Below, piece after piece: positions 16,633 to 24,701 of a DNA stretch of 64,000 nt. The translations under genes and the position numbers were made by a program. The notes below the pieces were generated by a model. That model saw only the letters and a list, made by a program, of their open reading frames with translations, had not been told where the DNA came from and did no database searches. The stretch covers positions 1-64,000 of the forward strand of contig NZ_NRRY01000004.1 of the NCBI RefSeq assembly GCF_016583905.1, in the 5' to 3' direction. The stretch is from Lamprobacter modestohalophilus. GTDB lineage: Bacteria; Pseudomonadota; Gammaproteobacteria; Chromatiales; Chromatiaceae. The number at the start of each line of letters is the position of its first letter. Within the stretch, counting starts at the first letter, position 1.

Positions 16633-16887
16633 TCAGGCCTCGAGGTGGATCGCCAACCAGGTGCAGGTGCAACCTGGCTCGGCTGATGTCGGCTCGGCTG
16701 AGGTCTGCAAGACGCGGTGCGGGGTGTGAGCCGGGATGAAAAGGTAATCGCCGCGGCTCAGCGCGATCGTCTCACCCGCGATCTCAAGGCGCGCTTCACC
16801 GCTCAGCAGCAGGACCCATTCGTCGTGGGCCTGATCATAGAGGACTGGCTCAGGCTCGCCGCTGCTGGTAATGCGCTCAATGCGCAA
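16633..16887 (-). CDS. Small cupin-domain protein
   Basis: A single cupin barrel: DEWVLLLSGEARLEIAGETIALSRGDYLFIPAHTPHRV carries both cupin motifs, with the metal-ligand-like residues of GDYLFIPAHTPHR. The first usual start codon is the TTG at 16887, giving 84 residues. However, the same open frame upstream encodes NLFADLPSPATGEVFEELQRC, the normal N-terminus of this family, with no ATG, GTG or TTG before an in-frame stop. The true start may be CTG at 16977 or 16971, or ATT at 16980, coupled to the rpsT stop. The function is unknown; such cupins are often phosphoribosylaminoimidazole carboxylase-like or sugar-binding by annotation only. Confidence 0.75.
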   Translation of the reverse strand: MRIERITSSGEPEPVLYDQAHDEWVLLLSGEARLEIAGETIALSRGDYLFIPAHTPHRVLQTSAEPTSAEPGCTCTWLAIHLEA

Positions 16888-16979
16888 GTTTCGACAACGC
16901 TGCAGCTCTTCGAAGACCTCGCCTGTCGCTGGCGACGGCAGGTCAGCGAACAGGTTACCGCGTTGAGTCAGCGCCAGAA

Positions 16980-17246
16980 TTAGGAGGCCAGTGCCTTGAC
17001 GCGGGCATTCAACCGGGACTTGTGGCGCGCAGCCTTATGGGCATGGATCAGCCCTTTGCCGGCGGCGCGGTCGATCACAGGAACGGCCTTTTGGTAGGCG
17101 TCAGCAGCAGTGGCATGATCGCCAGCGGCGGCAGCTTTCAGGACCTTCTTCATCGCGGTACGCAAGGTACTGCGCTGCGCGGCATTGCGTTGGCGGTGGT
17201 TTTCAGCCTGACGGGCGCGCTTGCGTGCTTGTGCGGTGTTGGCCAA
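16980..17246 (-). CDS. rpsT: 30S ribosomal protein S20
   Basis: 88 residues, the normal length: [35 protein letters not shown], ending [16 protein letters not shown]. It binds 16S rRNA in the body of the small subunit. As in other gammaproteobacteria it is divergent from murJ, with about 180 bases between them. The cupin and glycosyltransferase genes follow closely on the same strand. Confidence 0.97.
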   Translation of the reverse strand: MANTAQARKRARQAENHRQRNAAQRSTLRTAMKKVLKAAAAGDHATAADAYQKAVPVIDRAAGKGLIHAHKAARHKSRLNARVKALAS

Positions 17247-17342
17247 GAGTGATCTCCTAAGCTTGGCGGATCAAATGTTCGGTGGCGCTAAAACGCCTAG
17301 CCGACTATCTTCTCTCGCAACAGCCTCCGTTGTCAATCCCGA

Positions 17343-17370
17343 GTGTCAAGCCCGAGCGATCCCCTATAAT
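17343..17370 (+). promoter_or_regulatory. Sigma-70-type promoter for murJ
   Basis: A perfect -10 box TATAAT (17365-17370) has GTGTCA 16 bases upstream (17343-17348) as a weaker -35. It lies 55 bases before the murJ start. Confidence 0.65.
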
Positions 17371-17425
17371 CGCGCCTCTTTGGCTCAATCATCGCGCGTC
17401 CACGCGCCGTTAGAGGCAGCACCCA

Positions 17426-18985
17426 ATGGCATCGCTGGCCGCGTCCATCGCCAAGGTTGGCAGCAATACCCTGCTGTCGCGCATCCTGGGCTTCGTGCGG
17501 GATCTGATCGTCGCGCGCCTGTTTGGTGCCGATGCGGGCACCGATGCCTTCTTCGTCGCCTTCAAGATCCCGAACTTCATGCGCCGGCTGTTCGCCGAGG
17601 GCGCCTTTTCGATGGCCTTCGTGCCGGTGCTCAATGAGTACAAGACGCAGCGCGGCTTCCCGGCCCTGAAGCGCTTTGTCGACGACGTCGCCGGCACCCT
17701 CGGCGCCATCCTGTTCGTCATCACCGCGCTCGGGGTGCTGGGCGCGCCGATCCTGGTGCTGATCTTTGCACCGGGCTTTGCGAGTGATCCGGACAAGCAG
17801 CTGCTGGCGGCGGACATGCTGCGACTGACCTTCCCTTATCTGCTGTTCATCTCGCTGACCGCGCTCGCCGGCGGCATCCTCAATACCTATGATCGCTTCG
17901 GCGTGCCGGCCTTCACGCCCGTGCTCTTGAACCTCTCGCTGATCGGCTGCGCACTCTGGCTGGCGCCGCAGATGGAGCGACCGATCATGGCGCTGGCCTG
18001 GGGGGTGCTCATCGCTGGCATCGCGCAGTTGCTGTTCCAGCTGCCTTTTCTACACCAGCTGCGGCTGTTACCGCGCCCAAGGCTGAGCCCGCGCGATGAG
18101 GGCGTGCGGCGGATCGTGAAACTGATGATCCCGGCGCTGTTCGGGGTCTCGGTCACCCAAATCAGCCTGCTCATCGATACCCTGCTCGCCTCCTTCCTCG
18201 CCACCGGCAGCATCTCCTGGCTCTACTATTCCGATCGGCTGATGGAATTCCCGCTCGGCATCCTCGGTGTCGCGCTCGGCACCGTGATCCTTCCCAAACT
18301 CTCGCGCCAGCACGCGGCGGCCTCGCCAGAGGCCTTTTCGGAGACGCTAGACTGGGCTTTGCGCTGGGTGCTGCTGCTCGGACTACCGGCAGCGGTTGGG
18401 CTCTTCGTGCTCTCCGGGCCGATGATCGCGACCCTGTTCTATTCCGGTGAATTCACCGCCTACGATGTGCTGATGGCCGAGCGCAGCCTGATGGCGTACT
18501 CGCTCGGACTGATGGCGTTTCTCGGTATCAAGGTGCTGGCTCCGGGCTTCTATAGCCGCCAGGACATGAAGACGCCAGTGAAGATCGCCGTGGTCGCGAT
18601 GCTGACCAATATCGTCTTCAACCTGATCCTCATGTTCCCGCTCGGCCATGCCGGCTTGGCGTTGGCGACCATCATCGCCGCCAGCGTGAACGCGCTGTTG
18701 CTATTGATTGGCCTGCTCAAGCAGGGCATCTACCGGCCCCTGCCTGGCTGGTGGCTGCTGCTTGCCAAGGGTCTCATCGCGAGCCTAGCGATGGGGGTGG
18801 CACTCTGGCTGCTGAGCGGACCGACGCCATTTTGGACCGTCTGGAGCTTTCATGATCGCCTGATCCGTCTGATCGGCCTGATCCTCATTGGCGGACTCTG
18901 CTATCTGCTACTCGCGCTGGCACTCGGCATCCGACCGCGGCATCTGTTTCGGATGAACCCAATCACCACAGATCACGCAGCTTGA
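17426..18985 (+). CDS. murJ: Lipid II flippase MurJ
   Basis: 519 residues with the MVF/MurJ fold. The N-terminus MASLAASIAKVGSNTLLSRILGFVRDLIVARLFGADAGTDAFFVAFKIPNFMRRLFAEGAFSMAFVPVL is near-identical to the family pattern and includes the central-cavity Arg residues. About 14 membrane segments follow, with SWLYYSDRLMEFPLGILGVALGTVILPKLSR typical of the middle. It flips lipid II across the inner membrane for peptidoglycan synthesis. It is followed at about 150 bases by ribF, a common gammaproteobacterial order (rpsT, murJ, ribF). Confidence 0.96.
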   Translation: MASLAASIAKVGSNTLLSRILGFVRDLIVARLFGADAGTDAFFVAFKIPNFMRRLFAEGAFSMAFVPVLNEYKTQRGFPALKRFVDDVAGTLGAILFVITALGVLGAPILVLIFAPGFASDPDKQLLAADMLRLTFPYLLFISLTALAGGILNTYDRFGVPAFTPVLLNLSLIGCALWLAPQMERPIMALAWGVLIAGIAQLLFQLPFLHQLRLLPRPRLSPRDEGVRRIVKLMIPALFGVSVTQISLLIDTLLASFLATGSISWLYYSDRLMEFPLGILGVALGTVILPKLSRQHAAASPEAFSETLDWALRWVLLLGLPAAVGLFVLSGPMIATLFYSGEFTAYDVLMAERSLMAYSLGLMAFLGIKVLAPGFYSRQDMKTPVKIAVVAMLTNIVFNLILMFPLGHAGLALATIIAASVNALLLLIGLLKQGIYRPLPGWWLLLAKGLIASLAMGVALWLLSGPTPFWTVWSFHDRLIRLIGLILIGGLCYLLLALALGIRPRHLFRMNPITTDHAA

Positions 18986-19141
18986 CGCAGAGTAAACAAG
19001 GCGAAGCAGCGCCTCTCATCACGCATTCACAGGCCAGACGCACAGGATCTCTCAGGGCCATTTTTCTCGCGACAGCACAGTCAACGACGACGCGCCCTAT
19101 AATCGAGGGCATTCGTTCACTGGACCGATGGACTCATAGGC

Positions 19142-20233
19142 ATGCGGCTGATTCGGGGCCTTCATAATCTGCGCGACCAGGATCGCGGCTGCGTGGCAAC
19201 CATCGGCAACTTCGATGGCGTGCACCTTGGCCACCGCGCCGTGTTCCAACGCCTGCTCGCGCAAGGCGAGGCGCTCGGGCTACCAGCCACGGTGATCACC
19301 TTTGAGCCACAGCCGATGGAGTATTTCGCGCCGGCGGTCGCACCTGCCCGCTTGACCCGGTTGCGCGAGAAGGTGGCAGCCATCGCCGACGACGGGATCG
19401 AACGCATCTTGCTGCTCGAGTTCGGTCCGCGACTGGCCGAGATGGACGCGCACGACTTCATTCAGCAAGTGCTCGTCGATGGACTCGGGGTGCGATTCCT
19501 GCTGGTCGGCGACGACTTCCGCTTCGGCCACAACCGTTCGGGCGACTATGCGTTGCTCGAACGCGTTGGCGCCGAACTCCCGCCCGAGCAGCGCTTCGAG
19601 GTGGCCAATCTGAAGACCATCACGCACGCCGATGAGCGCATCAGCAGCACCCGTATCCGGGAATTGCTCGCCGCCGGCGATTTCGAGCAAGCCCGACAGT
19701 TGCTCGGCCGACCATACCGGATCTGTGGTCGGGTCGGACATGGAGACCAGCGCGGGCGCACCATCGGCTTCCCCACTGCAAACATCGAGCTTCATCGACG
19801 CATCAGCCCACTGCGCGGGGTCTATGCGGTCTGGGTCCAGGGTGTCGCTGATGACCCCTGGCCTGGTGTCGCCAACATTGGCCGCCGCCCAACCTTGGCT
19901 GGAACCGATGAACGGCTCGAGGTGCATCTGTTCGACTTCGACGGCGATCTCTATGGTGCGCATCTCCAGGTCGAATTCGCCCTGCGCTTGCGCGATGAAC
20001 AGCGCTTCAACTCATTCGAGGCCTTGAGGGCGCAGATCGAGCGCGATGCTGAATCAGCACGGGCCTGGCTCGTCGACGCGTCGAGGCAAAGCTCAACACA
20101 GTTGCCGTTGCCAGAACGCCACAAGCCCTCAGACATTGTCCAGCACGCCTTCGGCCCCAAGCAAGGGATCGACCTGGGAGAGCGCAAGCGGTTTGGCTTG
20201 GATGGGCCCGCATCACCAGACTCAGAACGCTAG
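19142..20233 (+). CDS. ribF: Bifunctional riboflavin kinase/FAD synthetase
   Basis: 363 residues. The N-terminal FAD synthetase has VATIGNFDGVHLGHRAVFQRLL and the nucleotidyltransferase ISSTRIRELLAAGDF. The C-terminal riboflavin kinase domain has GRVGHGDQRGRTIGFPTANI, and GVYAVWVQG and PGVANIGRRPTL follow. It converts riboflavin to FMN and then FAD. It is about 50 residues longer than usual, because a low-complexity polar tail (after RAWLVDASRQ) extends to a stop shared in part with the convergent mtgA stop (4-base overlap). A TATAAT at 19098-19103 may be its -10 box. Confidence 0.95.
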   Translation: MRLIRGLHNLRDQDRGCVATIGNFDGVHLGHRAVFQRLLAQGEALGLPATVITFEPQPMEYFAPAVAPARLTRLREKVAAIADDGIERILLLEFGPRLAEMDAHDFIQQVLVDGLGVRFLLVGDDFRFGHNRSGDYALLERVGAELPPEQRFEVANLKTITHADERISSTRIRELLAAGDFEQARQLLGRPYRICGRVGHGDQRGRTIGFPTANIELHRRISPLRGVYAVWVQGVADDPWPGVANIGRRPTLAGTDERLEVHLFDFDGDLYGAHLQVEFALRLRDEQRFNSFEALRAQIERDAESARAWLVDASRQSSTQLPLPERHKPSDIVQHAFGPKQGIDLGERKRFGLDGPASPDSER

Positions 20234-21000
20234 AGCCGATCCAGATAGGCAGCACCACCGAGATTGCGCATCTGGCGCTCGATCCAAGCGGCCTTGCGGC
20301 GCACCTGCGGTGACGGTGAGTCAACGCGGTAGATGTTCGGATTCGGCAGCACGGCGGCGAGCAAGGCGGCCTCGGGCGTGCTCAATGTGAAGACAGGCCG
20401 ATCGAAGAACCGCCAGCTAGCCGCGCCCACGCCATAGGTATCCGGCCCAAATTGGGCGATATTCAGGTAGACCTCGAGGATGCGCTGTTTCGGCCAGAGC
20501 CACTCGATCATCAACGTCAACGGCGCCTCGAGGCCCTTTCGCAGCCAATCGCTGCCGGGCCAAAGGAAGAGGTTCTTCGCAGTCTGCTGAGACAGGGTGC
20601 TCGCACCACGAAGCGAGCCGCCATTGCGCCAGCGCTCCAGCGCGTTCTTCATCTCCACCAGATCAAAACCAGTATGCGTTGGAAAGCGCTGGTCTTCAGC
20701 AGCAATCACCGCGAGCTTGACCTCGGCCGGAATCTGATCGGCGGAAACCCATTCGTGATAGACGCGTTTCTCCGCAGTGGCCGGGGCCTCTGCCAGGAGC
20801 CAATGACGAATCATAAAGGCCGAGGTGGGTGGATCGACCCAGCGCAGCGCCAGGATGGTTGTCGCCATCAGCAGCAATAGAACAGCGGTAGCGGCTGCGA
20901 CTGTTTTGAGAAATCGACTCAACGAGATCAAGTCCCGCTCAGGCGCGGCGGCCACGGGGGGCGTATTCGAACCATCCGGTGATGATGTACTTGAGTCCAT
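20230..21000 (-). CDS. mtgA: Monofunctional peptidoglycan glycosyltransferase
   Basis: Up to 256 residues, with one N-terminal membrane anchor (FLKTVAAATAVLLLLMATTILALRWV) and the GT51 domain. The motifs are VIAAEDQRFPTHTGFD (catalytic Glu in EDQRF), RGASTLSQQTAKNLFLWPGSDWLRKGLEAPLTLMIEWLWPKQRILEVYLN and FGPDTYGVGAASWRFF. It polymerises lipid II glycan strands. The ATG at 21000 overlaps the upstream oxygenase gene by 62 bases; a TTG at 20931 would give a non-overlapping start just ahead of the anchor and is an equally plausible choice. Confidence 0.93.
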   Translation of the reverse strand: MDSSTSSPDGSNTPPVAAAPERDLISLSRFLKTVAAATAVLLLLMATTILALRWVDPPTSAFMIRHWLLAEAPATAEKRVYHEWVSADQIPAEVKLAVIAAEDQRFPTHTGFDLVEMKNALERWRNGGSLRGASTLSQQTAKNLFLWPGSDWLRKGLEAPLTLMIEWLWPKQRILEVYLNIAQFGPDTYGVGAASWRFFDRPVFTLSTPEAALLAAVLPNPNIYRVDSPSPQVRRKAAWIERQMRNLGGAAYLDRL

Positions 21001-21538
21001 CCTTGTGCGGCAAGCCGCGGTGAGTATGTGTGAAGCCCGCTGGCCAGATCAACGTCAGCCCCTGCTCAGGCTTGACCTTGAGAGCCTGATGGAGGAATTC
21101 GGTTTCACCACCTTGCTCAACAGAATTCAGATAGGTCATCCAGGCTAGGACACGGTGCGCGACATCCGGATGAGCGTTCTCATAGTGCCAGGCATGGTAG
21201 GCCTGCCCTTCTGGATAGTAGCGCTGAATATTAAAGCTGTAGACGCCGTGCTCGAAGGTCTTTGGATACTGCAGTTCGGTAAAGCGCTCGGTGTAGGCAC
21301 GATGAGCCTCTGCTAGACGCTTGAAATAATCCTCGATCGTTGTCGAATACTTTTCCCGCAGCTTCTCTGGCACTTTCGCTGAGTGCAGATCGGTTGAGTC
21401 CTTGCGCTTCTTATCAACGTGCACCCCAGTTCGGCCCGGGGCTGTGACCTTACGCTTATCCGCGTCTCTGAACAGCGCGACCAGGGCGTCGCAAGTCTCG
21501 GTAGGGATGAGCTCAGAATGACGAGCAATGAATTCCAT
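20939..21538 (-). CDS. 2OG-Fe(II) oxygenase, prolyl 4-hydroxylase-like
   Basis: 199 residues from the ATG at 21538 (MEFIARHSELIPTETC). The double-stranded beta-helix has the ligands expected for a 2-oxoglutarate/Fe(II) enzyme: a first His region in YHAWHYENAHPDVAHRVLAWMTYLN, GGETEFLHQALKVKPEQGLTLIWPAGFTHTHRG with the distal His, and KYIITGWFEY with the 2OG-binding basic residue nearby. The target residue or protein is unknown. It is co-directional with and overlaps mtgA, and is separated from the porin by a strong terminator. Confidence 0.8.
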   Translation of the reverse strand: MEFIARHSELIPTETCDALVALFRDADKRKVTAPGRTGVHVDKKRKDSTDLHSAKVPEKLREKYSTTIEDYFKRLAEAHRAYTERFTELQYPKTFEHGVYSFNIQRYYPEGQAYHAWHYENAHPDVAHRVLAWMTYLNSVEQGGETEFLHQALKVKPEQGLTLIWPAGFTHTHRGLPHKDGLKYIITGWFEYAPRGRRA

Positions 21539-21593
21539 ACTCAGGCGTCGGATCACGTTTCGTTGGGCTAGCCACGTATGATACATACCCGCC

Positions 21594-21619
21594 AAAAAAA
21601 CGGGGCCCGAAGGCCCCGT
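21594..21619 (-). terminator. Rho-independent terminator after the porin
   Basis: On the minus strand a GC stem (ACGGGGCC-TTCG-GGCCCCGT) is followed by a run of seven T. The UUCG-type loop and U run make it a strong terminator for the porin gene. Confidence 0.9.
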
Positions 21620-21643
21620 CTTGCTTCCACTGTCTGAGCAGGA

Positions 21644-23017
21644 TCAGAACTTGTGGATCATGCCAGCGGAGAAGCCGCTCCACTCGATGCCAGGATACAT
21701 CGGCGAGCCGCTGAGGTCGTCGTCGACCTGGGTGTACAACACGTAAGCCTTGGTGCGCTTGCTGAAGTTGTGGTCGAAGCCAATGGCCCAAGTGTAACGG
21801 TCACCTTCGAGGTCGTCTCTCAGGTTATTGAGCGAGATGGTCTCGTTCAGGTTGGTCGCGAACGAGCCAGCATTGCTGCGATCGACCGAGCCGTACATAG
21901 CCTTAACAGAGTTGTTACCAAAGGCATAAGCAGCCTGAATCTGCCACAGGCTCTGCTTCTCGACGGTGTCAGCAGTGCCCAGGAAGATATCCCCATTGGC
22001 ATCGATAAAGGTCAGTGCCGAACGCTGCTGTCCGCCTGGGAGGTTGTCCTGCTGCTCGTAGATACCGGTCAGGGTAAAGCCGTTCCAGTCGAGAAGGCCG
22101 AGGCCGATACGCCACTTGTCGTACGAATCGTTGATGTAGTTGCAGCTCGGAGTCGGATCACCGACTGAGTCGATGCAAGCCGCGCCACCCCGCAGACTGG
22201 TCTGCGAGTCCATGAACATGTCGGCATCCAGCGACTCGTAAGCAACAGATGCGTAGAACGGACCGTTGTTGTAAATACCAGCCAGCGAGAAGGCGCCCGC
22301 GAGCGAATCTTCGTTGATGTTCGCGCCAGAGCCTGCGGTTGCGCCACCGCCGGCGACCACGGCACCCATGAACGAGAAGCCCGAGAAGCTCGGCGAGATG
22401 TAAGCGATGACGTTATCGGCGCGGATGTCATCAAATCCGACGGTGCCGTTGTAGTCAGCCATGGTGTCGCTGAACAGATCCAGCTTGCCGGTGGAGATCT
22501 TCAGCGGGGTGTCATGACGACCAACCAGGGCGGTACCCCAGTTGCCGGCCAGACCGATGAAGCTGTTACGGTAGCTGATACCACCGTTGTTGCCGCTCGG
22601 AATATTGTCATCACCAGCGCCCAGATTCAGGCCAAGCTCGACCTGGTAAATCGCCTTCAGACCGTTGCCGAGATCTTCGGAGCCCTTGACACCAATGCGG
22701 TTGGCGCGGCTGGCACCCGGCATGAAACTGCCTTCATTCGAGATACCCCAGCCCTTAAAGTCCTGGCCACCACGGACGATTGGATTACCGGCCGCGTCAA
22801 GGTAAATCGTGCCTGGGGCAGCGACATTGCCATTGGGATCGGCGTAATAGCTGGCATACGGGTTGCCGTCTAGGTCAGTCCCTCTAACAGCGGCATCAGA
22901 GACGTCCGCATAGTCAATCGACATGTTCAGCTTGCCGTACAGGGTGGCCTCGGCCATCGCGGCGGCCGGGGCGACCATCGCGGCGGCGATGGCCAGGGTC
23001 AGAATCTTTTTCTGCAT
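21644..23017 (-). CDS. Gram-negative porin (trimeric, OmpC/PhoE-like type)
   Basis: 457 residues from the ATG at 23017, preceded by GGAGA. A signal peptide (MQKKILTLAIAAAMVAPAAA-MA) leads into EATLYGKLNMSIDYADV, the usual first strand of proteobacterial general porins. The barrel pattern includes NRIGVKGSEDLGNGLKAIYQVELGLN, FIGLAGNWGTALVGRHDTP and YVLYTQVDDD, and it ends with the phenylalanine-terminated SAGMIHKF needed for BAM recognition. It is longer than most relatives because of extended loops (an Asn/Gly-rich insert near residues 55-90). It is monocistronic, with a clear promoter and terminator, so it is probably highly expressed. Confidence 0.93.
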   Translation of the reverse strand: MQKKILTLAIAAAMVAPAAAMAEATLYGKLNMSIDYADVSDAAVRGTDLDGNPYASYYADPNGNVAAPGTIYLDAAGNPIVRGGQDFKGWGISNEGSFMPGASRANRIGVKGSEDLGNGLKAIYQVELGLNLGAGDDNIPSGNNGGISYRNSFIGLAGNWGTALVGRHDTPLKISTGKLDLFSDTMADYNGTVGFDDIRADNVIAYISPSFSGFSFMGAVVAGGGATAGSGANINEDSLAGAFSLAGIYNNGPFYASVAYESLDADMFMDSQTSLRGGAACIDSVGDPTPSCNYINDSYDKWRIGLGLLDWNGFTLTGIYEQQDNLPGGQQRSALTFIDANGDIFLGTADTVEKQSLWQIQAAYAFGNNSVKAMYGSVDRSNAGSFATNLNETISLNNLRDDLEGDRYTWAIGFDHNFSKRTKAYVLYTQVDDDLSGSPMYPGIEWSGFSAGMIHKF

Positions 23018-23089
23018 CTTGATCTCCGCTGTGTTGTGAATAAGACGAAAGATTGCACCAACCTTCCGCAATCGTGCCTTGCAACCGAA

Positions 23090-23118
23090 ATAGTAGACTA
23101 CGACGGCACAGCTCGCAA
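23090..23118 (-). promoter_or_regulatory. Sigma-70-type promoter for the porin
   Basis: On the minus strand TTGCGA (23113-23118) and TACTAT (23090-23095) are separated by 17 bases, leaving a leader of about 65 bases before the porin start. Confidence 0.65.
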
Positions 23119-23505
23119 CAGTTTTTTTGAAAAAAGAGACAATTCCCGCGCCAGTTGTATCGCAGCAACAACTCGATCTGCAGCAGGCTCAGGAACGGTG
23201 TCGGGCGTGCCGCTTCTCAATGACAATCATCGGCTTAGCAAATGCTTAACGGACACTTCTGCCACGCCATGCTATGTCCCAACTGCCGCTGGCGCAACAT
23301 CAACGTGGCGATCTTTGCACAGTTGGAAAGGTCTTGCTGCCTGAGCGCTCGCATGGCGTCGCACTGCCGATCAGGTTGATGATAGATAGACGACCCCGTG
23401 CAACACTGTCGCGACTCACGTCGCGACTCAGGACGTCTCGCGGTCAACGACGAATAGCAGCTACGATGCGATTTAGCCCATCCCGATCCTTGACGGAGGC
23501 CGCTG
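23119..23505. other. Non-coding stretch between porin promoter and VanX-like gene
   Basis: No gene is supported here. It contains an 11-base direct repeat (GTCGCGACTCA at 23408-23418 and 23420-23430) and T/A-rich blocks near 23120-23140. Nothing resembling a known RNA was recognised. Confidence 0.5.
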
Positions 23506-24294
23506 ATGCTCCCGCTATCGCAAACCCTACTGACCACGAGCACGCTTCTGTTCCTGAGCATCCATCCCGGAGCACTGCTGTCTGCAGCGCCCCACGACGG
23601 CAGCCGAGACGCTGACCGCCCCGATGACATCATCGATGTGAGCGCGATCATCCCAGGCGTGGCCTTGGACATGCGCTACACGACTGCGCACAACTTCGTC
23701 GGCCGCCCAATCCCCGGCTACGAAGCCACAAAGTGCTTGTTGACGCGCCAGGCGGCAGTCGCCCTCGCCGATGTTCAGGCGGCGCTCATCGAGCAGGGAT
23801 ACCAACTGAAGATCTACGACTGCTATCGACCGCAGCGAGCCGTGGATGCTTTCGTGGCTTGGGCCGAGGATCTTGACGACCAGCGGATGAAGACCGAGTT
23901 CTATCCGAACGTCGACAAGCAGCACCTGTTTCGCGACGGCTACATCGCGAGCAAGTCCGGCCATAGCCGGGGCAGCACGGTTGATCTGACCATCGTGCCG
24001 AAGCCAGCTCCGACGCAGCCGGCGTTCGATGTCGAGGCGCAGGTCTCTTGCGAGGCGCCATACGGCGAGCGTTTCGCCGACAACAGCGTCGACATGGGAA
24101 TCGGATTCGACTGTTTCAGCCCGCTGTCACATACGCTGAGTCCTGCAATCACAGGCAAGGCGCACGACTATCGACTCCTATTGAAGGGGCTGATGGAAGA
24201 GGCTGGATTCAAGAATCTCGACGAGGAGTGGTGGCACTTCACCTTGCATGATGAGCCGTATCCCGAGACCTACTTCGACTTTCCAGTTGACTGA
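23506..24294 (+). CDS. D-Ala-D-Ala dipeptidase, VanX/DdpX family
   Basis: 262 residues with an N-terminal signal-like hydrophobic stretch, so probably exported to the periplasm. The zinc-dependent M15D motifs are present: LDMRYTTAHNFVGRPIPGY, IYDCYRPQRAVDAFV, SGHSRGSTVDLTIV (SxHxxGxxxD, zinc ligands His and Asp) and DEEWWHFTL (catalytic Glu and third ligand His). It splits D-alanyl-D-alanine. In Gram-negative bacteria such enzymes recycle wall peptides rather than give vancomycin resistance. It stands alone, convergent with the brnA-like gene. Confidence 0.9.
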   Translation: MLPLSQTLLTTSTLLFLSIHPGALLSAAPHDGSRDADRPDDIIDVSAIIPGVALDMRYTTAHNFVGRPIPGYEATKCLLTRQAAVALADVQAALIEQGYQLKIYDCYRPQRAVDAFVAWAEDLDDQRMKTEFYPNVDKQHLFRDGYIASKSGHSRGSTVDLTIVPKPAPTQPAFDVEAQVSCEAPYGERFADNSVDMGIGFDCFSPLSHTLSPAITGKAHDYRLLLKGLMEEAGFKNLDEEWWHFTLHDEPYPETYFDFPVD

Positions 24295-24299
24295 GCCGT

Positions 24300-24521
24300 T
24301 TACCGGAGGATCTCAGAGAGTTCGATATCCTTTTCAAGCATATCGTTCACCATGTCGCCGATCGTTTGGCCGTTTGCCTTCGAGCGAGCCTCTAGAAAGG
24401 CGAGCACGTCATCGCGCAACGTGACAGACACGCGCGCCTGGCCAGCAAAGCGATTCGGCTGCGCGCGTGAGTAGTCGAGATCGTACTCGGGAAGTATGTC
24501 GTCAGGACTGTCGATCATCAT
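24300..24521 (-). CDS. brnA: BrnA-like antitoxin
   Basis: 73 residues. The C-terminal ribbon-helix-helix region (RVSVTLRDDVLAFLEARSKANGQTIGDMVNDMLEKDIEL) and the RAQPNRFAGQ stretch before it fit the BrnA antitoxin family. Its ATG overlaps the stop of a truncated brnT (ATGA). Without a full toxin it is an orphan antitoxin, possibly still acting as a DNA-binding repressor. Confidence 0.75.
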   Translation of the reverse strand: MMIDSPDDILPEYDLDYSRAQPNRFAGQARVSVTLRDDVLAFLEARSKANGQTIGDMVNDMLEKDIELSEILR

Positions 24522-24622
24522 CTCGCTGGTGGATCTTTGAAGACATCAATGGCATCGTTGAAGTCGACACCGTGCTTGCGAAGGTTGCTAGCCGCCTTCG
24601 CTGAGTCCCACTCGAAAATCAT
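24518..24622 (-). pseudogene. Truncated brnT toxin gene
   Basis: A 34-codon frame reads MIFEWDSAKAASNLRKHGVD and continues FNDAIDVFKDPPAR before a stop. It matches the first third of BrnT toxins (about 90 residues), whose N-terminus has the same WDxxKAxxNxxKHGVxF pattern. The catalytic Arg/His-rich middle and end are missing. It runs directly into the brnA start, so an internal deletion has probably removed the rest of the toxin. Confidence 0.8.
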
Positions 24623-24701
24623 GCCTTAACACCGAAGACGCGACCTTTGGGTGAGCTCAGCTAAACGGCCATCGCCCGAAGGGCTAAGCTGGCAGCCCGG
24701 C

